Counted from the first letter of the stretch, positions 14,301-24,700 are shown. The stretch: DNA of 64,000 nucleotides from Liolophura sinensis (GCF_032854445.1 NC_088303.1:28439265-28503264); one strand, 5' to 3'. Numbers and translations are program-made. The notes: generated from the letters alone by a model not told the origin.

Positions 14301-17300
14301 CTAGCGCAGGGTAATGACCCAGGAGGCTCTAACCAATGCAGTCGCTGTGAGTTCAAGTCCAGCTCATGCTGGCTTCCTCTCCAATCGTATGTGGGAAGGT
14401 CTGCCAGCAACCTGCGGATGGTCGTGGGTTTCCCCCTCGCTCTGAACGGTTTTCACCCACAATAATGCTGGCCGCCGTCTTATAAGTGAAATATTCTTGA
14501 GTACGGCGTAAAACACCAATCAAAATAAATAAATAAAATAAATCTCAGCAACTGCACGTTCAAAACTTTGATTGAAGAGGCAGTTGAACAGGATGAAGAA
14601 TTATGGCATGCTAATTATGTCAATTCCACTTGGTCCCAAAACTTCAACAAACTGACTGGGCATATTACCCACAGCAATGATCCTATAGCGTACACACAAA
14701 ATGCCTCACAAGGCATAAAAGGGATATGTAATCCTGCACAATGGCGACTTGCCCATGCAAATGTAAGAGTATTACATTACCAGTTTACTCCCATTATGTC
14801 ATAAAGAAGGCATAATGCAAGAATATTACATTACCAGTTTACCCACATAATGTCATGAAGAAAGCATACTGTAAGGGTATTACATTACCAGTTTACCCAC
14901 ATAATGTCATAAAGAGGGCATAATGTAAGAGTATTACATTACCAGTTTACCCACATAATGTCATAAAGAAGGCAAGAGTATAACATTACCAGTTTACCCA
15001 CATAATATCATAAAGAGGGCATAATGTAAGAGTATTACATTACCAGTTTACCCACATAATGTCCTAAAGAAGGCAGGCCTAATGTCCTAAACAACAGGCT
15101 ACAGGGCCCGCGTTACTTTATGTAGGATCAGATACCCAGTAACAGAGGGCAGGTAACTTTAAATCAGAACCTTTTGGGAAAAGAGTCAAACGTTTAATAT
15201 ATTTCTGACACGAATTTATAGAGCTCTGTAAATATAAACTCATGCTAGTCAAAACATTTGACGCTTTCCCCAAAAGGTTTTGATTTAAAGTTAATTGAAT
15301 TTTCACTGATCTTTTACTTTGTAATTTAGAATTACAGATATTGCCATCTTCACACATATTTTGGTCCAGGTTAAGAAAAGCACCTGTGGGGGGTGGGTTG
15401 GGGGGATTATTTTAGAACTGTACCTGAATTGCTTTACTCCTCTGCTTCTCTGCATTTTCAAGAGCTTCCTTGAGACGCTGATTCTTTCCTTGAACATCTG
15501 CATGAACTTCCTACAAAGGTTAAATCAGATAATGAATAGTGAAACTGATGAAAAAAAAATGAATAAATGAAAATACAACAAACAAATTTAATTATGTTTA
15601 TGAAGCATTGAAGTCATGATGCAGACACCTGTCATGATACAGACTGAGGTCACAATACAGACTGCTGTCATGATGCAGACTCAGGTCACAATACAGGCTG
15701 CTGACATGATGCAGACTCAGGCCACAATGCAGACTCCTGTCATGAATGATATAGACTGAAGTCACAAAATAGACTGCTGCATCAATGCAGACTCCTGTCA
15801 CAATGCAGACTCCTGTTATGATGCAGACTCAGGCCACAATGCAGACGCCTGTCATGATGCAGACTCAGGCCACAATGCAGACTCCTGTCATGATGCAGAC
15901 TCCTGTCATGATATAGACTGAAGTCACAATACAGGCTGCTGCATCAATGCAGACTCCTGTCACAATGCAGACTCCTGTTATGATGCAGATTCAGGCCACA
16001 ATGCAGACCCCTGTCATGATGCAGACTCCTGTCATGATGTAGACTCCTGTCATGATATAGACTCCTGTCATGATGTAGACTTAGGTCATTATGCTAGCTC
16101 CTTTCATGATGCAGAATCCTTCTGTCATGAAGCCGACTGCTATATATGTCAGTACAGTTTTCACTAACCTGATGTTCCAGCATGAGCTTCTCCATGAGTT
16201 CCAGCTGATGGATCAGATCTTCATACTGACACTTGAGTTTGCTGATCTCAGATCTCAGCACTTCTCTCTCCTCTTCACCACGGCTTAACTCCTTGACTTT
16301 CTCACCTGTCACGTTTAATGGACAATAACTCACAAATGTACATCTGTCACAGATTTGAGACATCCACCAGTATTCCATGTTTTAGTAGTACACAGGCTAC
16401 AAGGATCTCTTTTCAAGGATTTCCCTCTCTTGTATCAGGCATCAGTTCAAATATTCAACTCTCTTAGCATTTAGAAGTACCAGTGTGATGCAATTTAAGC
16501 AACCACAGAGATTACCTGTAACTATTAAATCTATCTGTGGAATTTCTTGTTAGGTTAATTACTTTTGAATCATCACAATCTGCTCCTGTGCACTGAGAAA
16601 CAGAAGTAAAAAGCACAATATTTTCCATAGACCCATATGCTTGAACACTGATATAAAAGAATCTACCTGCTGTCAAGGGAGGTAAATCCTTGACTGAAAT
16701 AAAGTGGTACAAGTTGTAGAGTTTGACAAATGGAACCATGAGAACGTGGTTTTATATCTGTTCATATTTCTTGTGACTTGTCAAATTCAGCTGGTCAATA
16801 AAACAAATCACACCATTTAAAAAAGGATTAAACAAAATCCTTTCCCACAGTAGTCAGCACTGGCACAAAATAACAGCATCAATATTTACAACGAGCTCTT
16901 GACTGAGTTTCCAAGGCTAACCCTAAGCCAACACTTGTTGCACTGAGACCAATCTAACCTACCACTTTCTTGAGTGGACTGTTTCTCGCAGTGCGGTTTT
17001 GGGAGTTCCAATCATTTTGATTTGATAAATGTCAAGTCTGCTTCTCCTGCTTCAGTAAAATGCAAAATTTCATATCATTGATTCAAATCACCCAGAATGC
17101 GGGGAAACATGCGGCTTGTATAAAGAGACTCACAAAGACATCTGAATCAGAATGTGCTGAGAGCTGTATAATGTGTAACAATTTTGTCTCAGTGGATAGT
17201 GATACCACAGATACTGATTTATTTATGATTGGTCTTTTACACCGTACTCAAGAATATTTCACTTATACGACAACGGCCAGAGTTATGATGTGAGGAAACC

Positions 17301-20300
17301 GGGCAGAGCCCGGGAGACACCCTTGACCATCCACAGGTTGCTGGCAGGCCTTCCCACATACGGGAGAGAAAGCCAGCATGAGCTGGACTTGAACTTACAG
17401 TGACCGCATTGGTGGGAGGCTCTTGCATCATTACGCTGCACTAGCGCGCTATAAACCAACCGAGTCACAGAGGCCCCTACAGATACTGAAAAATCCTATA
17501 AACTCACCCAGTTCTTTCTCAAGAATCTCACACTTTCTGACAGCCAGTTGCTTGTGGTCGGTTTCCGCTTTGAGATTCTCTTTAGCTTTCACGGCTTCTG
17601 CTGTTAGCTCATTGCAGTTCTCAGCCAGGCTTCTCAACTGTGTGAAAAACAATCTATATACATGTGTGATGGGCATACAAACATGGTTATTCCCACAATG
17701 AACTTTACACAATGACTCAGGAGCTTCTCATCCACACGCTCACAGTGAGTTCATGTCCAGCTCATGCTGGCTTCCTCTCTGGCTGTGGGAAGGTCTTCCT
17801 TAATTGTCCTGAACTGGATATGAGGTTCAGGGGGTTACCTAGGCTTACCTCAAAAAATGAAAAAAAAAAAAAAAAAGACCTACTGTTAAAAGTTTTTATT
17901 ACAATTTTGAGTGAATAATTCATCAACATTTCTGTAAAAACGCCTATCTTTCTCATTAGCCAGAATGACAGGTTATGCCGAATAAACATTTTTTTATTGA
18001 TGGCCTCATTACTGGCAAACATAGCAAGCTCTATTTAGTGACATTTACAGTCTGCTACAATCTGGTTCTGGTTGTTCAAAATTGTCATGTGATCTATATG
18101 TAATAACAGATTTAACTTTAGGCCAAATCTTCAGGTTTGCACTTGGTCTATAAATAATTGTGCAACAGCATATTAAATATCTACTAAATCTGCTGTTGTT
18201 CCATTTGCTCTCTGTACAATTGTATTGCATGTTGGGTTTTGCTAAAATCGCAAATATATTGTAATACTGGTATTAGCTTATACAGTTTGAACAACTGGGC
18301 CCTGTTAACAGACCCTCAATGGCTGTGCTCAACCAATCGCACATCTGGATTCAGATTCCACAACATTGGTTGCAGCCTGATGTCAGGGAATTTAGTGGGT
18401 AGATAGCAAGGTTCAGTCGTTTCTCTCCACATCTCACTGCTACATGTAAAATCTAATCACCATTTCCAGTCTTCCATCATTACCTGTGACCTCTCCGTCT
18501 CAACGACTGTCTCCATTTCCCGAACCCTTGACAGAAGGGTATCGTGTGATTCCTCCAGACTCTCACGCAGACTTCTCTCCCTTGACAAGTCATCGTGTAG
18601 ACCTTGAATTTTCTTGTTAAGCTTTTCTTTTGTATCACTAAACCCAAGGATTTCGGCATCTGATTCAGACTGAAAATTACAATTGTATTAGGAAATGTCA
18701 AATAATATATACCACATATACAGACAACCAAACAAGCAATTCTAATAACAGATCTTTGATATATCCAAAATAATTAGTATCTCAACCAAGGGGTAAGAAA
18801 CTTGTTTATTCAAAATATTAAACATAACATTAGTGGCTAAGCTTAATGCTTGAGCAAGTTCTGTATAAACTACACATAATACAGAACAAGAGGCCAGAGA
18901 ATCCCTCTTCCGAATCAATTAGTCAGTAACACGTGCCAGAAGCTTTCCTGTACTGTACTAAAGTGCGCATGTGTCATACATGTATGCTAACTGACTGTTT
19001 GGGACAAGTTATGGTCTCGCTAACACCAATGACTAAGATTGCGAACATCTGGGTACTTCACTTGTATGAGCCAGGTGCACGCAGACGACAAGGTGAAAGA
19101 CAACTTGGGAAGGTACAGGGAAATGAGCAGCACTGGACGATACTCAGAGAACAAGGGCTGATAGTAACCAGAAGTTATAACATGTAAAGACAACAGACCA
19201 ATGTGCACAGCATATATAAATTGTGAACGTTAACAAAAACCGGTTTTGGACTTGTGAGACTGTGTTGCAGAGTTTTGTATTAACTCCCATGTTATTTAGA
19301 CAAAGTTTTCAACGCCATGTGAGAGCGAGTATGCATGTCTGCGCAAGTAAAATGACAAATGCCCGGATGTCCACCGTGACGAATAGTGCAACAAATCACC
19401 ATGCTCTGCAAATGGAAGATTAGAGCACAGCTAGTGGAATATGTTTGCCAAAGGTGGGCTAGTGGTATCTCCCTGAGCTTGAAATTTGACTTTGGTCTTA
19501 TATCATCAGGTTTGTTACTTTTGTGTAACCTACATGGAAAGGTACACTGGTTGAAGACATAGGTAAGAAATGATACTACTAACTGCCAATCAAGAAATTA
19601 GGGATTGCTTCACTGAATAAAAAAAAGTTTACCAGTGAACATGTACCTTGGCCCTGGAGCTGGCTTCAAGTTCATCTTTCAAGCGTTTTATGTCCTCCTC
19701 CAGAGCTGCTCTTGTTTCAAGTTCCTGACTCGTGTCATGTCTGGCTCGGGACAAGGCACGCTCCAGTTTGTTCACCTCTTGCGAGTAGCGCTCTGTGACA
19801 GTTGCAAGCTTTTCCTCAGCTTCTACTTGCTGTTTCTTCTTTAACTCATAATTTCCCTTTAAATTGAGCAAATTAAGTTTCAGTGTTTGTATAGCACTTT
19901 CTGTTCTACACATCCTTGATATAAGAGCATCATAATTTTGTTGAGGTGGACCCTGGTTATCTCCCTTTGAGAGATTTCCTACCAGAGGGCCAGCACTTTT
20001 CCCACCACTTGCTAAAGAATGTGAAAAGTCTTTCAGGGTTTTTCCTTTCATGTCTCGCTTTACACTGCGCATGTTTCCCTTTCCTGCAACAATGTCCTCA
20101 AAGTTCAGTATTGAATACTGGCCAACAAAGTCTCCCTGATTAAGACCAATGGGTCCAGATTGTCTCCCTTTCTCCATAGTTTTGCTAATTTCTTCCAAAA
20201 GGTGGCGAGTCTCCTCCTCAGCAGCCTCTAACTTTTTCCCCATGAGGTTAAGGCTTTGTTGGGAGGGGTTTCTCTCCGGGTTAGACAGTGGTGGGATTAC

Positions 20301-23300
20301 TGTATGGGACATTTTCAACATCAAAACAGGCTGAAAAAAAAAAGAAAAATATACAGTGGATATCTCATATTCTTATTCTAAGGAACAAATATATAATTTA
20401 TGTTGAAGAATAACAAAGAAATTTTTTATGTTTTTTTTTTTATGTTGAAGAATAATAATGTAATTTTAGCACAGTAATATAATGATGGCTTCTTTAAAAC
20501 ACTTGTTTATGCCATCTTGGTGAGAACAAAGCACTTTTCTGTAAATACATCACGGGTGTACCCTGTGTACTGCTAATAACCACCCCCACCCCATAGTCAA
20601 ATATCTGACAGGCATATATTGTATATATTCTGTTATAACTACAAACTATATCTAGCACTTAAATCGAGTCCCTCAGAAAATTTTGCACTGAAGAAAATGG
20701 CGTATTATACATGTAGGTTCTGGTTTTGCATTTATTGAATTAGTTGTGGAAACAGTCAAAACTCGATCTGCCTATTATCATGATTATATGCGAATTAGTA
20801 ATCACGCCGGGAACTAAACTGTTTGTGAATATTTTTTCTACTCAGAGAAAACAAACAAGATTTGTGTCAAACAACGTGGCATTTGTTACAAGTAAGATGA
20901 GTATCCTGTGAATGTTAGTGTATGTTGTAAAACCCTACGCGGATGATGGTCGAATCCTACGCCCATCATACATGGATCCTACGCCATCCTACGCGGATGG
21001 TACACCCATCTTGGCTGTATGATCGGCGTATGATATAAAGCCCTTCCTATATAGATGATTCGATCCACATCCTACCAGATATAGCATTAGGATCAAGCAG
21101 TACTGTAGCTTTTTCTTGCACTGACCAGTCCACATAATGTTATTTATCATAAAATATCACATATATTCTTTGTCATATATCATGTGGAATTTCTCTTTAA
21201 CATGTATGTTTGATAGAGAGTTGCTGGTCAATTAGAGATGTATATCAGGCAGTCACTTAACATCTTGAATGAGACAAGAAAGTGGTTTTCCAAGGATGAT
21301 ACCTGCCAGGGAGCATGATACTGGCAATGTATATCTATATATGTCATGTTGCAATCAAAACGTCTATATTGTATTATATGAATTGTATTAAATAGATTCT
21401 AGTTTTGCTTCAGGAGTTAAATAAAGACCACACTCTGACAGCACGACTAGCATATTAAATAATAAAAAAAGCTGTATTCACTAGAAATTCACCTTTATAC
21501 ACGGTAAGGTACAATAATGAAAGCAGATGTGTTTCTGACCCTATGATTTTAGAATATATAGGAGGGTTGAGTGGTATTGGTTTACCATACCATAATTAGC
21601 CTTGGACTTTTCGTTCCTACATGGTCGACAAAGATATGTACTTTCTGCATGTTGGAAGCTGCTAGTAATGCTTGCCATTCGGTCTATATACATATGCAAA
21701 ATATGGCCCATCATCAAATGATATTAATAGGGAGATAGGACAATGAGGTACAATATAACAGTACACCCCCCCCCCCCACCACCCCCATCCTGCCAACACA
21801 CACCTACCCCCCAACCGCCAATTACGCACACTTCTCGGGTCAAATATATGACAGCAGGTGTACATTGCATCATTTCACACAAAAGGGGAGAAACAATCTA
21901 CCAAGAGAACTGTAGATGTGACAAGTGAACTGTAAATGTGATCAAAAAAAGCACTGTAAATGTGATAAAAAAAATCACATATTTTCCCTTACAATGCACC
22001 TTGCAATTAAATCATCTTCCGGAGCCTAGCCCTGTGCAATCCTGTATGATCACTCCTCATGACGCTGAAGATTTACACACAGCTGTATCATCCTGAAATT
22101 GAAACTTGAAAATGATAGTGGTTTTAAAATCTAAAATTAACATGTATTTCTCAATGTAACAACCAAACTGATAAGAAAAACAATAAAGCACAGAAAACAC
22201 AACAAGTTAATAATGTTACCAAAAATGTGGTGGAAAAAATGAAAGATTATCAAACAAATACCAACACTATGTCCTCGAAAACATTCAAAAGCAGAACACA
22301 GAAGTTTTACATCATGGCTTCCAGCTTTATGGAGGAAGGCTAACAGCCTGGGGAACCCACAACCAGCTACAGGTTGATGTAAGACCTTCCCATTGTACGG
22401 CTGGAGAACGGAAGCCAGCATGAGGCACGATGATGGAGACGCTTTAAATGCTGTACCTGGAGTAGTGGTAGCATGGTCCAGTATTAATGGTCATGTAATG
22501 TATCAATGGCCATGTACTGTAGTAATGGTCATCTGCAGACTGCCACTAATTTGCATGTTCAGGTATGAACTAATTCACTCTGGATAGTTCTCCAGATAAA
22601 AATATATTATCTAAATTTATTTGTCTTCCCACAATGTGAACTTAATTATCACTCCTGGGATAGCCTTTAAGTCTCAAGAACTACATAATGTATGCACGGT
22701 GAATTTCACAGCTCAGTTTATCTACCATCATGTCCACCAGAGGCTCTGAACAATAGAGTTCTGACCCTCTCTACTGGACACAGACCCCCATTACAACCTC
22801 CGTTTTCAGTAGGGACGATTGTAGTTCTGTGTATTTTAGGGTGTAAAGTCTTTTTTTGCTGCCAGCCTGCCGTGGTGTACAGGTGCATGCTTGGTATCAA
22901 AATGATGGAAATTGTCTAAGCTTTGGGCAGGTATGAGTTTTAATGGTGAAAGTTTGAAATTCTGGGCGAGAGGACACAAGGAGACAGGTGGTGATGAGGC
23001 TGCGAGTGACGTCCCCTTGGCGTTGCTAGGCACCCCTCCCAGCTGCCGGCATGGAAAGGTCCAGATTTTGACGGTCAACCTATGTCAAGATTTTTACAGC
23101 TTCTTTCTCACATGCTGGGCCAGGTATGCACCAAAGCTTATTGGCCTCGGAATGTTTGGGACTGAGCTACAGCGCTAAATGTTAACATTGTCGCTTATGG
23201 AAAACTAATGGGGGTCTGTGGCCTACTGGACTAGTCTGAAAAGCGTATTATAATCCTACCTCCAGACAAGAAATAATGTAACATTAGTTATTTCTGAAGA

Positions 23301-24700
23301 ATGGTGGAAACAAAACTGTCATATTCAACCCAAACAGTGATTTGAGTTACACTGAACTGTGATATCACGCATATGGAAGATCATAAAAAGGTAAGCCATT
23401 CAAACTGTATGTGGGATGTTTTATTCATGCATATGGTGATATCGCATATTACCGAGGTGAAACGAAAAAGGTAAGCCATTCAAATTGAATGTGGGATGTT
23501 TTATTCATGCATACAGTGATATAGTATATCACCAAGGCGATACCAAAAGGTAAACCCTTCAAACTCATTGTGGGATCTTTTATGCATACGGTAATATCTT
23601 ATATTACCGAGGTCATACCAAAAAGGTTAACCCTACAAACTGAATGTGGGATCTTTTATCCATGAATATGGTGATATCGTATATCACCGAGGAGATACCA
23701 AAAAGGTAAACTCTTCAAACTGAATGTGGGATGTTTTATCCATGCATACGGTGATATTGTATATCATCGAGGTGATACCAAAAACGTAAACCCTTCAACC
23801 TGAATGTGGGATGTTTTATCCATGCATACAGTGATATTGTATATCACTCAGGTGATACCAAAAAGGTAAACCCTTCAACCTGAATGTGGGATCTTTTAGC
23901 CATGCATACGGTGATATCCTTTATCACAGAGGTGATACCAAGAAGTTAAGCCCTTCAAACCGTATGTGGAGTGATTTATTCATGCATACGGTGATATCGT
24001 ATATCACCAAGGTGATACCAAAAAGGTAAGCCCTTCAAACTGAATGTGGGATCTTTTATCCATGCATATGATGATATTGTATATCACTGAGGTGATACCA
24101 AAAAGGTAAGCAATTCAAACTGAATGTGCGATCTTTTATCCATGAGATAAAATACAGAGGTAATCCCTTCAAACTGTATGTAGGATGTTTTATCCATGCA
24201 TATGGCGATATCATATATCACCGAGGTGATACCAAAAAGTTATATTAAAGGTATATTGTTATTTAAGCACAATATATTCTTCCTCCATGGTCAAGTTTTG
24301 TCTTTTCAGTTTTAAGTTTAAAATTATATGATCATAGTCACACATGTAATATTTATGTCAGTGCCTCTCGCCTGATTCCACCCTGGGTAAACGCTTCACA
24401 TGATGACATCATTATTTACTTACTGAAAGTATTACACCTTTCAGATGACACCTTATGTTTGGCATCAACAAACAAGAAGTAATATGTATCAACCTTTCGC
24501 TGGATATCGATCATCTGAAATTTTGACATTTGCTTGTTGTTGTTGTTGTTCAGAACCACCCGATTTGCTTTTACAGAGTTGACGACGTTTAAAACACATA
24601 CCTACGATCAAACACATCGGTCCATCTAGGTAATTTGCGCACAAATATTACACGAAGAGTTTTTTTTTACCTGCTTTAAGTCATATTTCCCCGTCGACAT
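2161..24700 (-). CDS. CCDC150: CCDC150 orthologue, coiled-coil protein, 16 exons, 3' end outside the window
   Basis: Exons in transcript order: 24700-24671, 20330-19647, 18669-18484, 17637-17508, 16305-16169, 15510-15424, 13751-13642, 12540-12363, 10345-10184, 9416-9225, 8471-8280, 7588-7419, 4820-4727, 3951-3782, 3464-3338 and 2355-2161. Every junction has AG and GT at its intron ends and the phases agree, giving 948 codons. Apart from the N-terminal 150 residues, the protein is almost continuous heptad-rich coiled coil. Recognition rests on colinear blocks I recall from vertebrate CCDC150: SRMCRTES near residue 150, a RSLRESLEE block, QKNRLAYDKGRLQ, a MASHTQLQ block and ELSRANLELRHKL. The human protein is about 1,100 residues, so roughly 150 C-terminal residues probably lie left of base 1. 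Its molecular role is poorly known, and nothing here shows an enzyme or DNA-binding domain. An in-frame TAA lies upstream of the start codon, and an inverted CCAAT (24820-24824) lies about 120 bases upstream of it. Confidence 0.9.
2518..2585. repeat. Short dispersed repeat, type A
   Basis: The stretch around GATTATGGCTTAACTCCACA recurs with changes at about 29695, 32298 and 38287. It is an old interspersed repeat of unknown class, read here on the plus strand. Confidence 0.5.
3012..3172. repeat. Degenerate GCTAGTGG-rich repeat
   Basis: Irregular 10-20-base units around GCTAGTGGTGTGC in intron 15. No ORF or gene signal. Confidence 0.6.
3338..3464 (-). CDS. CCDC150: CCDC150 exon 15
   Basis: 127 bases, completing an arginine codon and ending in phase 0 at a near-consensus GTAAGA donor. 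It encodes EKEFKTVQNELKTYEERL and ends KKTNKDVSE. Confidence 0.88.
3782..3951 (-). CDS. CCDC150: CCDC150 exon 14
   Basis: 170 bases, phase 0 in and two bases out at a GTAAGA donor. It encodes LEPLRKALKQCRDDNTKMAN and further coiled coil ending LISKLKDA. No single ORF longer than 60 codons covers it, but phase and similarity are clear. Confidence 0.88.
4075..4205 (-). repeat. Old dispersed repeat, type B fragment
   Basis: Contains GGCAAGTTACAGACAAACTT, similar to type B elements at 7770-8040, 30965-31190 and 33640-33810. It lies in the intron between exons 13 and 14. Confidence 0.4.
4381..4448. repeat. 23-bp tandem repeat at the truncated head of a SINE
   Basis: Three copies of a unit containing TTCCTCAGTGGCCAAGGGG stand where the tRNA-like head of the SINE at 4449 should be. 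Confidence 0.7.
4449..4621 (+). mobile_element. SINE, 5'-truncated
   Basis: Core and tail of the main family, ending in AAATAAATAAACAAAT. The head is lost. It carries an internal duplication of GGATAGTC. No target-site duplication was found. Confidence 0.8.
4727..4820 (-). CDS. CCDC150: CCDC150 exon 13
   Basis: 94 bases, completing a lysine codon and ending in phase 0 at a GTATGG donor, after a TTTTTTCAG acceptor. It encodes SQAKSLVRDLQHEAELL through MLESKE. It follows a 2.6-kb intron holding a LINE tail. Confidence 0.88.
5000..6500. other. Intron 12, unannotated part
   Basis: Part of the 2.6-kb intron between exons 13 and 12. AT-rich single-copy-looking sequence; I see no gene, RNA or clear repeat in it. 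Confidence 0.6.
6520..7370. repeat. Unclassified intronic repeat, interrupted by a LINE tail
   Basis: Stretches at 6520-6640 and 7098-7370 align with the single block at 13118-13490. Shared landmarks include CAACCAGAGTT and GGAATTC followed by TTGCATCA. The LINE fragment at 6820-7095 lies between the two parts. Confidence 0.5.
6820..7095 (-). pseudogene. LINE reverse transcriptase C-terminal fragment
   Basis: A 91-codon open stretch reads like the end of a non-LTR retrotransposon ORF2: YKILYRTLVTKSVLFK, then a decayed zinc-knuckle region (CSYSKMECGTIDELFLYCP), then a QSFWQELKHW motif. The second cysteine and the histidine of the knuckle are lost. No catalytic RT domain is present, so this is a dead 5'-truncated copy. 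Confidence 0.65.
7419..7588 (-). CDS. CCDC150: CCDC150 exon 12
   Basis: 170 bases, phase 0 in and two bases out at a GTGAGC donor. It encodes LSSLDQRLEQSKRDS and the EEVMASHTQLQTAMENL block shared with vertebrates. Confidence 0.9.
7770..8040 (-). repeat. Old dispersed repeat, type B, split by a SINE
   Basis: The outer parts (about 7770-7816 and 7969-8040) resemble the elements at 30965 and 33640. Shared stretches are AAGTTACTGAC and AGATATGCACACCATA. The inner part is the younger SINE described separately. Confidence 0.55.
7817..7968 (-). mobile_element. SINE, 5'-truncated, with target-site duplication
   Basis: Core and tail of the main family in reverse orientation, flanked by perfect 12-bp GACAAACTTGTA at 7805-7816 and 7969-7980. 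The tRNA-like head is missing, as expected from incomplete target-primed reverse transcription. Confidence 0.9.
8280..8471 (-). CDS. CCDC150: CCDC150 exon 11
   Basis: 64 codons in phase 0 with a GTATGA donor. Two acceptors six bases apart are possible: TTTGTCAG, used here, or TGTCAG just inside. The first keeps the spacing of the vertebrate protein. It encodes coiled coil from QKELSEYKLK to EEQESHK. Confidence 0.85.
8472..9224. other. Intron between exons 11 and 10
   Basis: 753 bases without a gene or clear repeat. Confidence 0.6.
9225..9416 (-). CDS. CCDC150: CCDC150 exon 10
   Basis: 64 codons in phase 0, between a TTGACAG acceptor and a GTATAC donor. It contains QKNRLAYDKGRLQ, a strong anchor to vertebrate CCDC150. 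Its acceptor-side edge is repeated in tandem in the adjacent intron (9417-9608). Confidence 0.9.
9417..9608. repeat. Tandem repeat derived from the exon 10 edge
   Basis: About three units of roughly 68 bases, each carrying CTGTGAGGACTGTGAACCAAA. This is also the sequence of the exon 10 acceptor and its first codons. Confidence 0.75.
10184..10345 (-). CDS. CCDC150: CCDC150 exon 9
   Basis: 54 codons in phase 0, between a TTTCAG acceptor and a GTGAAC donor. It begins VNSAVDGMSDERWRLRTEL. Decayed copies of its first 30 or so bases and the adjoining acceptor recur in the intron upstream at about 10417, 11884 and 12015. Confidence 0.9.
10417..12130. repeat. Decayed copies of the exon 9 acceptor region in intron 8, with poly-G tracts
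   Basis: Copies near 10417, 11884 and 12015 share CTGACATCC, ACAGC and GTGTACTGTGATC with the true exon edge at 10315-10372. Poly-G runs lie at about 10526-10572 and 11846-11872. The rest of the 2-kb intron shows nothing else. Confidence 0.65.
12363..12540 (-). CDS. CCDC150: CCDC150 exon 8
   Basis: 178 bases, taking one base to complete an arginine codon and ending in phase 0 at a GTTTGG donor. It encodes coiled coil ending KDKESLLEE, a block also present in the vertebrate protein. The acceptor (AACAG) has a weak pyrimidine tract, but the phase fits. Confidence 0.82.
12839..13105 (+). mobile_element. SINE with target-site duplication
   Basis: Nearly full length, missing the first ten or so bases of the head, with an (AAAT)n tail. 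Flanked by perfect TTAAAAGAAAAG at 12827-12838 and 13106-13117. Confidence 0.93.
13118..13490. repeat. Unclassified intronic repeat, uninterrupted copy
   Basis: Aligns with the two outer parts of the block at 6520-7370, without the LINE piece. Its class is unknown. Confidence 0.5.
13642..13751 (-). CDS. CCDC150: CCDC150 exon 7
   Basis: 110 bases, phase 0 in and two bases out. CTCTCAG acceptor and GTACAA donor. It encodes MEKENTENHMKMEEKVRQL and further heptads. The leading ATG is internal to the protein and is not a start. Confidence 0.88.
13891..14164 (+). mobile_element. Full-length SINE with target-site duplication
   Basis: Starts GGGGCCTCCG. The A box TGGCTCAGTCGG and B box GAGTTCAAGTCC form a Pol III promoter of tRNA type. 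Pure A tail. Flanked by TCAAAATGACGC at 13879-13890 and 14165-14176. Confidence 0.96.
14271..14542 (+). mobile_element. Full-length SINE, second in a tandem pair
   Basis: Same family and orientation as the copy 106 bases upstream. A box TGGCTCAGTTGG. The flanks TCTCAGCAACTACTGCA and TCTCAGCAACTGCA form an imperfect target-site duplication. Confidence 0.94.
14759..15075. repeat. 54-bp tandem repeat
   Basis: About six copies of a 54-base unit containing TATTACATTACCAGTTTACC, in intron 6. Confidence 0.9.
15424..15510 (-). CDS. CCDC150: CCDC150 exon 6
   Basis: 29 codons in phase 0 at both ends, between a TTTGTAG acceptor and a GTACAG donor. It encodes EVHADVQGKNQRLKEALENA followed by EKQRSKAIQ. 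Short, but in register with the exons on either side. Confidence 0.85.
15604..16135. repeat. 18-bp minisatellite
   Basis: About 28 degenerate copies of GCAGACTCCTGTCATGAT, ending some 30 bases from the exon 5 donor. Confidence 0.92.
16169..16305 (-). CDS. CCDC150: CCDC150 exon 5
   Basis: 137 bases, completing the split glycine codon and ending in phase 0 at a GTTAGT donor. It encodes EKVKELSRGEEEREVLRSEI and further coiled coil ending in EHQ. An 18-bp tandem array starts about 30 bases downstream of the donor. Confidence 0.88.
17218..17478 (-). mobile_element. Full-length SINE with target-site duplication
   Basis: Reverse-oriented main family with a complete head. Flanked by perfect ACAGATACTGA at 17207-17217 and 17479-17489. 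Confidence 0.95.
17508..17637 (-). CDS. CCDC150: CCDC150 exon 4
   Basis: 130 bases, starting in phase 0 and leaving one base of a glycine codon. CACACAG acceptor and GTGAGT donor. It encodes coiled coil beginning LRSLAENCNELTAEA. A full SINE (17218-17478) sits only 29 bases beyond its donor. Confidence 0.9.
17711..17801 (+). mobile_element. SINE head/core fragment
   Basis: Contains the B box region and CAGCTCATGCTGGCTTCCTC of the main family. No tail. Confidence 0.75.
18484..18669 (-). CDS. CCDC150: CCDC150 exon 3
   Basis: 62 codons in phase 0, between a TTTTCAG acceptor and a GTAATG donor. It contains the RSLRESLEE block, one of the closest matches to the vertebrate protein. Coiled coil throughout. 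Confidence 0.9.
18670..19646. other. Intron between exons 3 and 2
   Basis: 977 bases. Small ORFs here (18933-19187 and 19223-19423) look like nothing I recognise and lack splice or family support. Confidence 0.5.
19647..20330 (-). CDS. CCDC150: CCDC150 exon 2, N-terminal region
   Basis: 228 codons in phase 0, with a strong T-rich CAG acceptor and a GTACAT donor. It holds a short helical stretch (about residues 38-63) and a Gly/Ser/Lys-rich linker. Next comes the conserved SRMCRTES block at residues 148-155, after which the long coiled coil starts. This is by far the longest exon and the only part that is mostly not coiled coil. Confidence 0.9.
20331..23380. other. Intron 1, proximal part
   Basis: Mostly unrecognised sequence. 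A short region of CCTACGC-rich imperfect repeats lies at about 20930-21035 and a C-rich tract at 21766-21832. No coding exon found. Confidence 0.55.
22314..22424 (-). mobile_element. Old SINE core fragment
   Basis: Diverged core of the main family in reverse orientation, ending CGGAAGCCAGCATGAG. Confidence 0.6.
23385..24245. repeat. 80-bp satellite-like tandem array in intron 1
   Basis: About eleven copies of an 80-base unit. Each carries a version of GGTGATATCGTATATCACC (exact at 23990-24008), an inverted repeat with 8-base arms around CGT. The copy near 24140 is shortened. Confidence 0.93.
24671..24700 (-). CDS. CCDC150: CCDC150 exon 1 (start codon, 10 codons)
   Basis: Encodes MSTGKYDLKQ and ends at a GTAAAA donor in phase 0. 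The ATG is read from 24700-24698. In the same frame upstream there is a TAA 14 codons before it with no ATG between, so this start is favoured. It joins exon 2 across a 4.3-kb intron. The first internal ATG of exon 2 could serve as an alternative start. Confidence 0.7.

Noticed and set aside
15604-16135. Possible CRISPR-like array
   Set aside because: The 18-base units are directly joined without unique spacers, so it is a minisatellite.
18933-19423. Two ORFs in CCDC150 intron 2
   Set aside because: No splice-site or family support; they would disrupt the clean join of exons 2 and 3.
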